DNA of 34,714 bases from Oscillospiraceae bacterium (GCA_015067765.1 SVLV01000014.1:1-34714), one strand, 5' to 3'; positions 1 through 8,280 are shown, counted from the stretch's first letter. Program-made: numbers and translations. Notes: a model not told the origin generated them from the letters alone.

Positions 1-21
1 CTATAACCACGAGCGCATCCA

Positions 22-60
22 GAATAAAACTGGAGTGGCGCCGCTGACGCTGCGCCACTC
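22..60 (-). terminator. Terminator hairpin, probably of the racemase gene
   Basis: A 9-bp stem (GAGTGGCGC at 33-41 with GCGCCACTC at 52-60) is followed, read on the minus strand, by a TTTTATT tract. It lies about 90 bases past the stop of the minus-strand racemase gene. It could also belong to a gene left of the window. Bases 61-152 contain nothing else that I recognise. Confidence 0.6.
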
Positions 61-152
61 TGCATAAACTAAATATTTCCTACATAGGTGCTTTTTTGTG
101 CTGTCCGCACAAATTGGGGCAGTTCACTTTCCCCTCGCTTTTTGGTATGATA

Positions 153-845
153 TCAGTTTTCCAGTGCCAGCTCCGCTGCCCGAAGGGCGTGAATGGCGGT
201 GGTGTCGTAGACGGGGAGGGAGGAGTGTTCCTGCTGAATCAGCATACCGATCTCCGTGCAGCCCAAAATGACGGCCTGAGCGCCCCGGTCCTTCAGCTGG
301 TCAATGACCCGCCGGAACAGCTGGCGGGAATCTTCTCGGATCTGCCCCATACACAGCTGATGAAAGATGATCTCGTTGATGGGTTCAATGTCCTCTTCCT
401 GCGGGATCATAACCTCAAAACCACGGTCGATCAGCCGCTGCTTGTAGAAGTCCTGCGTCATGGTGTACTTGGTGCCCAGCAGTGCCACCCGACGGATCCC
501 GTCCCGCTCCAACGCATCAGCAGTGGCATCAGCGATATGGAGCAGAGGAACATGGACCATGGCGGCCACCTGCGGGGCCACCTTGTGCATGGTGTTGGTG
601 CAGATCAAAATGAAATCTGCCCCGGCGGCCTCAAGACCCTGTGCGGCGTGGCCCAGAATTTTTCCGCTCTTCTCCCAGTTGCCGGAGGTCTGGCACTTTT
701 CGATCTCATCGAACTCCACACTGTGGAGGATCAGCTTGGCCGAATGGAGGCCGCCCAAACGGTCCCGCACTGCCTCATTGATGATTTGATAATAGGGAAT
801 GGTGCTCTCCCAGCTCATGCCGCCAATCAGTCCGATGGTTTTCAT
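153..845 (-). CDS. ygeA: Broad-specificity amino acid racemase (Asp/Glu racemase family, YgeA-like)
   Basis: A 230-aa cytosolic, cofactor-independent racemase of the aspartate/glutamate racemase superfamily. Family members use two cysteines as acid/base pair to invert the alpha carbon of an amino acid. Both are visible: Cys82 in ICTNTMH and Cys196 in LGCTEIG. The N-terminal GLIGGMSWEST motif and the HIADAT and TKYTM segments match the YgeA subgroup, known for racemising homoserine and other non-protein or branched amino acids rather than only Asp or Glu. The start is the ATG at 845, six bases after GGAGGT (852-857); the in-frame codons upstream lie before that site. The gene is monocistronic, divergent from pgi, with its own promoter. 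Exact substrate cannot be read from sequence. Confidence 0.9.
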   Translation of the reverse strand: MKTIGLIGGMSWESTIPYYQIINEAVRDRLGGLHSAKLILHSVEFDEIEKCQTSGNWEKSGKILGHAAQGLEAAGADFILICTNTMHKVAPQVAAMVHVPLLHIADATADALERDGIRRVALLGTKYTMTQDFYKQRLIDRGFEVMIPQEEDIEPINEIIFHQLCMGQIREDSRQLFRRVIDQLKDRGAQAVILGCTEIGMLIQQEHSSLPVYDTTAIHALRAAELALEN

Positions 846-874
846 CGCGGTACCTCCCAAACATTGCTGAAAAG

Positions 875-902
875 ATTATACCGCAGCTTTTTGTAAATAC
901 AA
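875..902 (-). promoter_or_regulatory. Sigma-A-type promoter of the racemase gene
   Basis: On the minus strand TTGTAT (902-897) and TATAAT (880-875) are separated by 16 bases, about 30 bases ahead of the racemase start. Confidence 0.7.
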
Positions 903-927
903 GAGAGCAAGAAAAAATAGTTGTTTC

Positions 928-945
928 GCCGACAGGAGCCGACAG
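928..945. repeat. Tandem GCCGACAG direct repeat between divergent genes
   Basis: GCCGACAG occurs at 928-935 and again at 938-945, a 10-bp period (one helical turn), inside the divergent racemase/pgi promoter region. The placement suggests a regulator site. No known regulator is recognised. Confidence 0.4.
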
Positions 946-952
946 AAACCTC

Positions 953-981
953 TTGTTTTTCCCCCCAATCTGTTGTACCAT
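953..981 (+). promoter_or_regulatory. Probable pgi promoter
   Basis: TTGTTT (953-958) and TACCAT (976-981) are 17 bases apart, about 50 bases ahead of the pgi start. Confidence 0.5.
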
Positions 982-1032
982 ACAAACAATAGAGACACAG
1001 AATACAGAAACTGTACACAGGAGGAATGTTTC

Positions 1033-2370
1033 ATGATTCGAGTAGATTTGACCAACATCCAGTCTGCATTGGGTCTGCCCTATGAGGCTGCTTTGGCCCC
1101 CCGGCTGAAGATCGCACATAAACATTTGCAGAATGGCGATGGCGTCGGCGGTGAGTTTACCGGATGGGTGCATCTGCCCAGCCAGTACGATAAAGAGGAG
1201 TTTGCCCGCATTCAGGCTGCCGCCAAGAAGATCCAGCAGGATTCTCAGGCCTTGGTGGTGGTGGGTATCGGCGGTTCCTATCTGGGCGCCCGCGGCGTGA
1301 TTGAGTGCCTGTGCTCCCCCAACTATAATCTGAAAAAGAAGGATACCCCCAATATCTATTTTGTGGGCAACAGCCTGGATTCCGACCACCTGACCGAGGT
1401 GATGGAACTGCTGGAGGGTGTGGATTTCTCCGTCAACGTGATCTCCAAGTCCGGCACCACCACAGAGCCCGCCGTGGCCTTCCGCTTCTTCCGTCGTCTG
1501 CTGGAGGAGCGCTACGGCAAGGAAGAGGCTGCCCGCCGTACATATGCCACGACGGACCGCGCCCGTGGTGCACTGAAGTCTCTGGCAGATCAGGCCGGAT
1601 ATGAGAGCTTTGTGGTGCCGGATGAGATCGGCGGCCGCTACAGCGTGCTGACGGCTGTGGGTCTGCTGCCCATCGCCGTGGCCGGTGTGGATATTGAGCA
1701 GTTGATGGCCGGTGCCGCCTCCATGATGGAGGTCTGCGCACAGGAGGGGACGGAGAATAACCCCGCCTGGCAGTATGCCGGCGCCCGGTATGAGATGTAT
1801 CGCTCCGGCAAGAAGATCGAGATCCTGGCCGCCTATTCCCCCGCGTTTCGTTTTATGACCGAGTGGTGGAAGCAGCTCTATGGTGAGTCCGAGGGCAAGG
1901 AGAACAAGGGCCTGTTCCCCGCCAGCGTGGAATTCACGGCGGATCTGCACTCCATGGGCCAGTATATCCAGCAGGGTGAGCGTCATCTGCTGGAGACGGT
2001 GGTGCGTTTTGGCCCCTCCGACTTTGAAAACCCCGTGCCCTTCGAGGAGGAGAACGGTGACGGTCTGAACTTCCTGGCCGGCCGCAGCATGGACTTCATT
2101 AAGACCCAGGCCATGGACGGTACACTGCTGGCCCATGTGGAGGGCGGTGTGCCCAACATCATCGTGCAGGCAGATAAGAACAATGCCTTTACGCTGGGTG
2201 AGATCATCTACTTCTTTGAATATTCCTGCGGCCTGTCTGGTTATCTGCTGGATGTCAATCCCTTTGATCAGCCCGGTGTGGAGGACTATAAGAAGAACAT
2301 GTTTGCCCTGCTGGGCAAGCCCGGTTATGAGGAACTGGGTGAGCAGCTGCGTGCCAAGCTGAACCGTTAA
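1033..2370 (+). CDS. pgi: Glucose-6-phosphate isomerase
   Basis: A 445-aa phosphoglucose isomerase that interconverts glucose 6-phosphate and fructose 6-phosphate in glycolysis and gluconeogenesis. The family signature SKSGTTTEP is present near residues 138-146. The sugar-phosphate SIS fold is also shown by [12 protein letters not shown] near residues 78-89, [15 protein letters not shown], and the C-terminal [14 protein letters not shown]. Length fits the short bacterial (Bacillus-type) enzymes, shorter than the about 550-aa E. coli form. The start is the ATG at 1033, eight bases after AGGAGG (1019-1024); an upstream in-frame ATG at 973 lies before this site and overlaps the promoter. It appears to be transcribed alone; the next gene has its own promoter-like sequence. 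Confidence 0.97.
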   Translation: MIRVDLTNIQSALGLPYEAALAPRLKIAHKHLQNGDGVGGEFTGWVHLPSQYDKEEFARIQAAAKKIQQDSQALVVVGIGGSYLGARGVIECLCSPNYNLKKKDTPNIYFVGNSLDSDHLTEVMELLEGVDFSVNVISKSGTTTEPAVAFRFFRRLLEERYGKEEAARRTYATTDRARGALKSLADQAGYESFVVPDEIGGRYSVLTAVGLLPIAVAGVDIEQLMAGAASMMEVCAQEGTENNPAWQYAGARYEMYRSGKKIEILAAYSPAFRFMTEWWKQLYGESEGKENKGLFPASVEFTADLHSMGQYIQQGERHLLETVVRFGPSDFENPVPFEEENGDGLNFLAGRSMDFIKTQAMDGTLLAHVEGGVPNIIVQADKNNAFTLGEIIYFFEYSCGLSGYLLDVNPFDQPGVEDYKKNMFALLGKPGYEELGEQLRAKLNR

Positions 2371-2391
2371 AATTTGCCGGAATACGACATT

Positions 2392-2421
2392 TTGGCATTG
2401 CCATTTTAGCGGCGATATGGT
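2392..2421 (+). promoter_or_regulatory. Possible promoter of the small P-loop gene
   Basis: TTGGCA (2392-2397) and TATGGT (2416-2421) are 18 bases apart, in the gap between pgi and the next gene. The match is moderate. Confidence 0.4.
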
Positions 2422-2472
2422 ATGTTAGGAACAGCAAACTGGATCGCCATTACATCAAAGGAGTGATTTTCT

Positions 2473-2883
2473 ATGGTTAGATTGATTATGGGTGCTGCAG
2501 GCGCCGGCAAAACCAAGCAGCTGATTGAGCTGATCAACGGTTCCGTTGCCTCTGAGAACGGTAGTGTTGTCTGCATCGAGCCCGGTAAGGACATGACTTA
2601 CGACATCAGCCACAGCGTTCGTCTGGTGAATGCTGCGGAGTATGAGGTGGTTTCTTACGACCGTCTGCGCGGTTTCGTCAGCGGTCTGTATGCAGGCAAT
2701 TATGATATTTCCCATGTGTTTGTGGATAACCTCTGCAAGATCAGCGGCAACACCGATCTGCATGAGGTGGAGAGCTTCCTGACCTGGCTGGAGAAGTTCA
2801 GCGAGAAGAATTCTGTGAAGTTCACCGTCACCATCGGTATGGATGAGAGCGTAGCCACCGAGGGTATGCGCAACTACCTGTAA
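2473..2883 (+). CDS. Small P-loop protein of unknown function
   Basis: A 136-aa protein that starts almost directly with a Walker A loop, GAAGAGKT at residues 7-14, so nucleotide binding is likely. After it come an alternating beta/alpha pattern and an aspartate in HVFVDNL (near residues 78-84) that could serve as a Walker B residue. No transmembrane segment or further domain is seen. It is too short for a full AAA, kinase or PilT ATPase. Similar short P-loop proteins in Clostridia are sometimes labelled PilT-like without support. The start is the ATG at 2473, preceded by AAAGGAGTG. A strong terminator follows, so it is probably transcribed alone. Function is not known. Confidence 0.75.
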   Translation: MVRLIMGAAGAGKTKQLIELINGSVASENGSVVCIEPGKDMTYDISHSVRLVNAAEYEVVSYDRLRGFVSGLYAGNYDISHVFVDNLCKISGNTDLHEVESFLTWLEKFSEKNSVKFTVTIGMDESVATEGMRNYL

Positions 2884-2907
2884 GAAACAGGAAAACAGAA
2901 AAAACAG

Positions 2908-2938
2908 CCGGCCTGGGAATACCGGGCCGGTTCTTTTT
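2908..2938 (+). terminator. Intrinsic terminator after the P-loop gene
   Basis: CCGGCC/GGCCGG stem extended by inner pairs (2908-2930), followed by TTCTTTTT. The T-run directly adjoins the ribosome site of the next gene, so read-through probably supplies the thioesterase message. Confidence 0.8.
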
Positions 2939-2948
2939 GGAGGGAAGC

Positions 2949-3368
2949 ATGGAACAGCGGAAGAAGGAACTGCTGCGGGTAGTCAATACGCCGGGAACCT
3001 TTGCCGTCAACAACGGGATTCTCTGCACCGATGTGGGTGAGGATTGGGCAGAAGTGGAACTGCAGGCGGGGGAGGACTGCCTGAACCCCATCGGCATTGT
3101 CCACGGCGGCTGCATTTTGACCATGATGGATCAGGCCACCGGCTTTTTGGCCAACAGCAGAGAGATTTCCAGCCTGACGCTCAGCTGTCAGGCGAAGTTC
3201 CTGCGTCCGACACAGCCGGGGCTGGTGAAAGCCCGGTCCCGGGTGATCCATTGGGGAGAGGACCAGATCCTGCTGCAGGTAGAGGTGAGGGACCGGACGG
3301 GAGAGGTTACCGCAGAGGGTACTTATATCTATCAGAGAATGAAGCGTGCCTCCTCCGAAAAAGCATAA
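2949..3368 (+). CDS. PaaI-family hotdog thioesterase
   Basis: A 139-aa single hotdog-fold protein of the PaaI/YbgC-like acyl-CoA thioesterase group, which hydrolyses acyl- or aryl-CoA thioesters. The helix-start motif GIVHGGCILTMMDQATGF (near residues 52-69) holds the conserved HGG and the acidic residue used in catalysis in this family; LSCQAKFLRP is the following strand. It acts in the cytosol as a dimer or tetramer. The ATG at 2949 is five bases after GGAGG (2939-2943); a TTG at 2937 is in frame but overlaps the terminator T-run. The physiological acyl-CoA cannot be told from sequence. It is followed by a perfect bidirectional terminator. Confidence 0.88.
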   Translation: MEQRKKELLRVVNTPGTFAVNNGILCTDVGEDWAEVELQAGEDCLNPIGIVHGGCILTMMDQATGFLANSREISSLTLSCQAKFLRPTQPGLVKARSRVIHWGEDQILLQVEVRDRTGEVTAEGTYIYQRMKRASSEKA

Positions 3369-3405
3369 AAAAGCGCCCCATGCCGCGGCATGGGGCGCTG
3401 TTCTT
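3366..3405. terminator. Bidirectional terminator (thioesterase / 64-aa gene)
   Basis: A perfect palindrome at 3372-3399 forms a 14-bp stem. It has an A-run on its left and TTCTTTT on its right, so it can end both converging transcripts. Confidence 0.9.
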
Positions 3406-3600
3406 TTAGCGGTAGAGGGGAGAATCAAAATCCCGCACGATCTCATTGCGCTGGGTATCCTGCACATAGACATCGTTGCCCTCCAAAAAGGCCAGACGCA
3501 TGGCGAAATCCTTCACCTCTACGATATCATTGCTCTCAAAAAAGGGCATATAGGCATCCTTGCTCTGGGTAGACTTCTTATACATCACCTGAAAACGCAC
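3406..3600 (-). CDS. Small conserved-looking protein of unknown function (64 aa)
   Basis: A 64-aa soluble protein with no membrane segment. The middle is mixed charged and hydrophobic (FFESNDIVEVKDFAMRLAFL) and the C-terminus is rich in D, R and N. I do not recognise a family. The start is taken as GTG at 3600 because AGGAGG lies seven bases upstream; the longer frame would place the start before the ribosome site, and the later ATG lacks one. It has its own good promoter and shares a bidirectional terminator with the thioesterase. Good signals at both ends support a real gene. Confidence 0.7.
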   Translation of the reverse strand: MRFQVMYKKSTQSKDAYMPFFESNDIVEVKDFAMRLAFLEGNDVYVQDTQRNEIVRDFDSPLYR

Positions 3601-3635
3601 GGTACGGCCTCCTGTCACATAGTGGGGTATTATTC

Positions 3636-3664
3636 AGTATAGCCCAAGGGCTGATAGAATACAA
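3636..3664 (-). promoter_or_regulatory. Promoter of the 64-aa gene, with a palindrome in the spacer
   Basis: On the minus strand TTGTAT (3664-3659) and TATACT (3641-3636) are exactly 17 bases apart. The spacer contains the palindrome AGCCCAAGGGCT (3641-3652), which could be an operator. Confidence 0.75.
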
Positions 3665-3733
3665 GGGTAGCTTTTGCCAAAAAAGCAGGAGATATTCTGT
3701 GGATTTTTTCGGAAAGAAAATAGGGAAAAAGGC

Positions 3734-3762
3734 TTTCCCGCGGCGGTCGGGTGATGTATAAT
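3734..3762 (+). promoter_or_regulatory. Probable promoter of the DUF1846 gene
   Basis: A consensus TATAAT at 3757-3762 sits 17 bases after a weak -35 (TTTCCC, 3734-3739), about 42 bases before the start codon. Confidence 0.5.
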
Positions 3763-3804
3763 GAGTCTTGATTATGAAGTGCGTTTTCGAAGAGGGAGGC
3801 GGCT

Positions 3805-5286
3805 ATGAAAATCGGGTTTAACAATGAAAAATATCTGCAGCTGCAGGCGCGCCACATCCGGGAGCGGGTGGGGCAGTTCGGCGGCAAGCTGTATTTGGAG
3901 TTTGGCGGCAAACTGTTTGATGATTTCCACGCCTCCCGGGTCCTGCCGGGCTTTGAACCGGACAGTAAGATCCGCATGCTGGCCACCATGAAGGACGAGG
4001 TGGAGATCGTGCTGGTGATCAGCGCGGGGGACATCGAGAAGAATAAGATGCGCGGCGATCTGGGCATCAGCTATGATGACGAGGTGCTGCGCCTGCTGGA
4101 TATTTTCCACGGGATGGATTTCTATGCCAGCTCCGTGGTCATCACACAGTATGCCGGTCAGCCTGGGGCGGATGCCTTTGCCCAGCGGCTGGAGAACCTG
4201 GGTGTGCGCTGCTATCGCCATTATCCTATCGCCGGCTACCCCTCGGATGTGGCCCATATTGTCTCTGACGAAGGGCTGGGAAAGAACGATTATATCGAGA
4301 CCAGCCGCCCCATCGTTGTGATCACCGCACCGGGTCCCGGCAGCGGTAAAATGGCCACCTGCCTGAGCCAGCTGTATCATGAGAACAAGCGAGGCATCCG
4401 GGCCGGCTATGCTAAGTATGAGACTTTCCCCATCTGGAATCTGCCCCTGAAGCACCCGGTGAATCTGGCTTATGAGGCCGCCACGGCAGATCTGAAGGAT
4501 GTCAATATGATCGACCCCTTCCATCTGGAAAAGTACGGGCAGACCACGGTCAACTACAACCGGGATGTGGAAATCTTCCCGGTGCTCAACGCTATGTTTG
4601 AGAAGATCCAGGGTGAGTCTCCCTACTACTCTCCCACGGATATGGGTGTAAATATGGCGGGCTTTGCCATTGAGGATGATGAGGCCTGCTGCGAGGCCTC
4701 CCGTATGGAGATCCTGCGCCGATATTACACGGCGCTGAAGGATCGGGTCAAGGGCAAGTGCGATGATGAGGTAGTCCGCAAGCTGGAACTGGTGATGAAG
4801 CAGGCTTCCGTCAGTGAGGAGCTGTGTCCTGCTATTGCGGCGGCGCTGCAAAAGGCGGAGGAGACCGGTGCACCTGCCGGGGCCATGCAGCTGACAGACG
4901 GACGGGTCATCACCGGTAAGACATCGTCCCTGCTGGGTGCTTCCGCGGCCCTGCTGGTGAACACGCTGAAGGCCATGGCCGGCATCGATGCGAAGTTGGA
5001 TCTGATCCCGGCCTCCGTGATCGCCCCCATCAGCAAGCTGAAGACGGACCATCTGGGTCACCGGAATCCCCGCCTGCATTCCGATGAGGTGCTGATCGCT
5101 CTGGCCATCTCGGGCCTGACCAACCCGCTGGCCGCGCTGGTGCAGCAGCAGCTGAGTAATCTGCGGGGCTGCAATGCCCACTTCTCTGTGATCCTGTCGG
5201 AGGAGGATGAGCGGCTGTATAAGAGGTTGGGAATCCAGGTCACCTGCGAGCCCAAGTACGAGATCAAGAAGCGCTGCGAAAAATAA
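3805..5286 (+). CDS. DUF1846 / UPF0371 family protein
   Basis: A 493-aa soluble protein matching the DUF1846 (UPF0371) family along its whole length, from MKIGFNNEKYLQLQ with FGGKLYLEFGGKLFDDFHASRVLPGF downstream to the C-terminal region. The central segment ITAPGPGSGKMATCLSQLYH (from about residue 173) is a P-loop-like GPGSGK element typical of the family. Structures of family members are known, but as far as I know the biochemical function is not established. The start is the ATG at 3805 after GAGGGAGGCGG. A terminator separates it from tex. Length matches family members. Confidence 0.9.
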   Translation: MKIGFNNEKYLQLQARHIRERVGQFGGKLYLEFGGKLFDDFHASRVLPGFEPDSKIRMLATMKDEVEIVLVISAGDIEKNKMRGDLGISYDDEVLRLLDIFHGMDFYASSVVITQYAGQPGADAFAQRLENLGVRCYRHYPIAGYPSDVAHIVSDEGLGKNDYIETSRPIVVITAPGPGSGKMATCLSQLYHENKRGIRAGYAKYETFPIWNLPLKHPVNLAYEAATADLKDVNMIDPFHLEKYGQTTVNYNRDVEIFPVLNAMFEKIQGESPYYSPTDMGVNMAGFAIEDDEACCEASRMEILRRYYTALKDRVKGKCDDEVVRKLELVMKQASVSEELCPAIAAALQKAEETGAPAGAMQLTDGRVITGKTSSLLGASAALLVNTLKAMAGIDAKLDLIPASVIAPISKLKTDHLGHRNPRLHSDEVLIALAISGLTNPLAALVQQQLSNLRGCNAHFSVILSEEDERLYKRLGIQVTCEPKYEIKKRCEK

Positions 5287-5303
5287 GAATGTGTCTATCG
5301 CAG

Positions 5304-5332
5304 AAAACCGACCGTCACAGACGGCCGGTTTT
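5304..5332 (+). terminator. Intrinsic terminator after the DUF1846 gene
   Basis: Stem CCGACCGTC/GACGGCCGG (5308-5328, one mismatch, ACA loop), flanked by AAAA and TTTT. Confidence 0.8.
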
Positions 5333-5360
5333 CTGTCCCCATATGATAAAGGAGAAGGAT

Positions 5361-7526
5361 ATGCAAACCATTTCAGAATTGTTGGCGCAACAGCTGCAGC
5401 AGCCGCTGCAGTATGTGGAGAATGTGATTGCCCTGTTGGATGAGGGGAATACCATCCCCTTCATTGCCCGGTATCGCAAAGAACTGCATGGCAGCATGGA
5501 TGACACCACCCTGCGCCAGCTGGAGGAGAAACTGGGCTATCTGCGCAATCTGGCAGCCCGGCGGGAGGAGGTCAAAAACGCCATCGCCGGCCAGGGGAAG
5601 CTGACGGAGGAACTGGCGGCCGCCATTGATGCTGCCCGCACGCTGGCAGAGGTGGAGGATCTGTACCGCCCCTATAAGCAAAAGCGCCGTACCCGTGCCA
5701 CCGTGGCCAAGGAGAAGGGACTGGAACCTCTTGCCCTCCTGCTGCTGGAGCAGGGGAGAGATTGTCCTGCTCCGGAGGAGGCTGCCAAGGCATATGTGGA
5801 CGCGGAGAAAGGCGTAGAGACGGTGGAGGAAGCGCTGCAGGGTGCCGGCGACATTGTGGCAGAGATCCTGTCGGACGATGCCAACATCCGCAAGGTCCTG
5901 CGGCAGCTGCTGCAGAAGCAGGGCCGTCTGCGCTCTGTGTCCGCCACGGAGGAGGATACGGTGTACCGTCTGTATTACGATTTTGAGATGCCGATTCCCA
6001 AGCTGGCCGGCCACCAGATCCTGGCCATCAACCGGGGTGAGAAGGAGGAGATCCTGAAGGTCTCCGTGCTGCTGGATCGGGACACGGCACTGCCGGCCCT
6101 GCGCCGCTGCGTGGTGAAGCCGGGATCTGCCTCTATGGAGTTTATCAAGGCCGTCTGTGAGGACAGCTATGACCGCCTGATTTTCCCCTCTCTGGAGCGG
6201 GAGGCCCGTTCGGACCTGACGGATGGCGCCTGTGAGAGTGCCATTGCCACCTTCGCGCTGAATCTGCGGCCTCTTTTGATGCAGCCCCCGGTGAAGGGTC
6301 ATGTGACCATGGGTCTGGACCCCGGTTATGCCCATGGCTGCAAGGTGGCGGTGATTGACGGCACCGGCAAAGTGCTGGACACGGCTGTAGTATACCCCAC
6401 CTACGGGCCGCGGCAGAAGCAAGAGGCCATCAGCAAGCTGTCTGTTCTGTGCCGCAAGCACCGGGTGGAACACATCGCCATTGGCAACGGCACCGCCTCC
6501 CGGGAGACGGAGCAGATGGCGGTGGAACTGATCCGGGAGCTGGGCGGCAAGGTCAGTTATATGATGGTGAATGAGGCCGGCGCTTCGGTCTATTCGGCCA
6601 GCAAGCTGGCTGCAGAGGAGTTTCCGCAGTTTGATGTGAATCTGCGTTCGGCGGTGTCCATCGCCCGACGGATGCAGGATCCGCTGGCGGAACTGGTCAA
6701 AATCGATCCCAAGGCTATCGGTGTGGGACAGTATCAGCACGATATGCCCCCCAAGCGGTTGGATGAGACCCTCTCCGGTGTGGTGGAGGACTGCGTCAAC
6801 GCGGTGGGTGTGGATGTGAACACGGCCTCCGCCAGTCTGCTGAGCCGTGTCTCCGGTTTGACGGCGGCCACCGCAAAGAATGTGGTCAAGTACCGGGAAG
6901 AGAACGGTGCCTTTACCGATCGGCGTCAGCTGCTGAAGGTGTCTAAGCTGGGTCCCAAAGCCTTCCAGCAGTGTGCCGGATTTCTGCGGGTGCCGGAGAG
7001 CAGCAAGATGCTGGATCATACCGGTGTCCATCCGGAGAGCTACGCGGCGGCAGAGCAGCTGCTGCACCTGTGCGGCTATCAGTTGAAGGATGTGACGGCG
7101 GGCCAGCTGCAGCAGCTTCCGGAGCAGGTGAAGGGGATGGGAGAGCAGCAGGTTGCTCAGCAGCTGGGCATCGGTCTGCCCACCCTGCAGGACGTGGTGA
7201 AGGAACTCAGCAAGCCCGGTCGGGATGTGCGTGATGACCTGCCCGCCCCCATTCTGCGGACGGATGTGCTGGACATCAAGGATCTGCAGCCCGGCATGGA
7301 ACTGACCGGCACGGTCCGCAATGTGGTGGATTTCGGTGTGTTTGTGGATATCGGCGTCCATCAGGATGGATTGGTCCACATCTCGCAGGTGTGTGACCGC
7401 TTCATCAAGCATCCCTCCCAGGCGGTTTCTGTGGGAGATGTGGTGCAGGTGGTGGTGCTGGAAGTGGATGCGAAAAAGCACCGGATCGGCCTGTCCATGA
7501 AGCAGGCAGTCAAAAAGCAGAAATAG
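5361..7526 (+). CDS. tex: Tex family RNA-binding transcription accessory protein
   Basis: A 721-aa Tex protein, a nucleic-acid-binding factor implicated in transcription elongation and RNA-related repair. Domains in order are: a helical N-terminal Tex region (about 1-300); a YqgF/RuvC-like fold starting at MGLDPGYAHGCKVAVIDG (about 314-440); helix-hairpin-helix repeats around VNTASASLLSRVSGL and VVKYREENGAF (about 485-550); and a C-terminal S1 RNA-binding domain with GTVRNVVDFGVFVDIG (about 640-716). Its length is near the usual 720-780 aa. The start is the ATG at 5361, directly after AAAGGAGAAGG; an in-frame ATG at 5289 lies in the terminator of the previous gene. A 15-bp terminator hairpin follows, so it is a single-gene unit. 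Confidence 0.96.
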   Translation: MQTISELLAQQLQQPLQYVENVIALLDEGNTIPFIARYRKELHGSMDDTTLRQLEEKLGYLRNLAARREEVKNAIAGQGKLTEELAAAIDAARTLAEVEDLYRPYKQKRRTRATVAKEKGLEPLALLLLEQGRDCPAPEEAAKAYVDAEKGVETVEEALQGAGDIVAEILSDDANIRKVLRQLLQKQGRLRSVSATEEDTVYRLYYDFEMPIPKLAGHQILAINRGEKEEILKVSVLLDRDTALPALRRCVVKPGSASMEFIKAVCEDSYDRLIFPSLEREARSDLTDGACESAIATFALNLRPLLMQPPVKGHVTMGLDPGYAHGCKVAVIDGTGKVLDTAVVYPTYGPRQKQEAISKLSVLCRKHRVEHIAIGNGTASRETEQMAVELIRELGGKVSYMMVNEAGASVYSASKLAAEEFPQFDVNLRSAVSIARRMQDPLAELVKIDPKAIGVGQYQHDMPPKRLDETLSGVVEDCVNAVGVDVNTASASLLSRVSGLTAATAKNVVKYREENGAFTDRRQLLKVSKLGPKAFQQCAGFLRVPESSKMLDHTGVHPESYAAAEQLLHLCGYQLKDVTAGQLQQLPEQVKGMGEQQVAQQLGIGLPTLQDVVKELSKPGRDVRDDLPAPILRTDVLDIKDLQPGMELTGTVRNVVDFGVFVDIGVHQDGLVHISQVCDRFIKHPSQAVSVGDVVQVVVLEVDAKKHRIGLSMKQAVKKQK

Positions 7527-7528
7527 AG

Positions 7529-7567
7529 AACAGGCCCTTCCGCCTTGCGCGGAAGGGCCTGTTTTGC
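7529..7567 (+). terminator. Strong terminator after tex
   Basis: Perfect 15-bp stem (7529-7543 with 7549-7563), 5-base loop, TTTT at the end of the right arm. It probably also stops the convergent minus-strand gene. Confidence 0.9.
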
Positions 7568-7581
7568 TTGGTAAGGATGGA

Positions 7582-7914
7582 TTACTTCTTCTTTTTGGGA
7601 CGGTCAAAACGGTAGCCGTGGCCGGTAAAGAGATTCACCCGATTTTCACCTGCCAGCAGGATATCCTCCGTGCCGGCCGGAATATCATAAAAGTCGTGGG
7701 CGTAGTTTCTGCTGAACATCTCGTGCAGCGCAAAGATCCGGACGGCCTCCTCCCCAATGGAGAAAGTAACGGTCTGACCGTTTTTGACCTCACCCAGCTT
7801 GCGGCAGCGGGTTTTGCGGATCACCACATCGCCGCTGGGATCCTCCGCAAAGATCTGCACCACTGCCAGCATGGCGACCATACTCTTTCTGCGCTGAATC
7901 GTCAAATTTCGCAT
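7582..7914 (-). CDS. Basic 110-aa protein of unknown function
   Basis: A 110-aa protein beginning MRNLTIQRRKSMVAML and ending in a lysine run (PKKKK). The composition suggests a beta-rich fold (VVIRKTRCRKLGEVKNGQTV, TFSIGEEAVRIFAL). I do not recognise a named family; proteins of this pattern occur in Clostridia as conserved unknowns. There is no signal peptide or transmembrane helix. The ATG at 7914 is six bases after GGAGGT, which decides against the longer frame from 7956. It lies 51 bases downstream of spoIIID on the same strand, but a hairpin intervenes, so co-expression in sporulation is only possible, not shown. Confidence 0.75.
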   Translation of the reverse strand: MRNLTIQRRKSMVAMLAVVQIFAEDPSGDVVIRKTRCRKLGEVKNGQTVTFSIGEEAVRIFALHEMFSRNYAHDFYDIPAGTEDILLAGENRVNLFTGHGYRFDRPKKKK

Positions 7915-7950
7915 AAATTCACCTCCCGCAGGCAGTATACCACGGAAGAA

Positions 7951-7975
7951 GGGCATCTGACAAGGTCAGATGCCC
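7951..7975 (-). terminator. Hairpin at the spoIIID stop codon
   Basis: Perfect 11-bp stem GGGCATCTGAC/GTCAGATGCCC with a 3-base loop. It includes the spoIIID stop and is followed on the minus strand by TTCTTCC. It is probably a leaky terminator between spoIIID and the next gene. Confidence 0.6.
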
Positions 7976-8232
7976 AGATACTTTTTTCGCGTGGCCATAC
8001 CACCCCGGATATGGCGCTGCGCCTTGTTTTCTTCCAGAATTTCCTTCACCTGCAGGTAGAGCCCGTGGTTATACAGGGGCAGCCGCTCAGCCAGATCCTT
8101 ATGTACGGTGGATTTGCTGATGCCGAATTTTCCGGCGGCAGAGCGAACGGTTCCCCGGTTTTCAATCAGGTAGATGGCAAGCTCTTCGGCCCGCTGTTCC
8201 AGATTTTCTTTGATAGCGCACCACTCCCACAT
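7966..8232 (-). CDS. spoIIID: Sporulation transcription regulator SpoIIID
   Basis: An 88-aa DNA-binding protein. SpoIIID acts in the mother cell, adjusting the sigma-E regulon and helping to activate sigma-K genes. The helix-turn-helix GTVRSAAGKFGISKSTVHKD and the C-terminal basic helix with RHIRGGMATRKKYLG are near-diagnostic for the family. The first in-frame ATG is 8232, giving an N-terminus of MWEWCAIKENLEQ, a few residues longer than usual; relatives begin around the KENLEQ segment. The only upstream site there is a weak GGAAAG, while GGGAGTGG lies inside the extra codons (see findings). This gene is direct evidence that the organism forms endospores. Confidence 0.95.
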   Translation of the reverse strand: MWEWCAIKENLEQRAEELAIYLIENRGTVRSAAGKFGISKSTVHKDLAERLPLYNHGLYLQVKEILEENKAQRHIRGGMATRKKYLGI

Positions 8233-8280
8233 TTGTACTTTCCATGTGATATATATGCATGTGTTCCCGGAAAAAGTACG

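Noticed and set aside
1-152. tRNA or attachment-site remnant at the left edge
   Set aside because: No cloverleaf or integrase is present; the only structure is a terminator-like hairpin.
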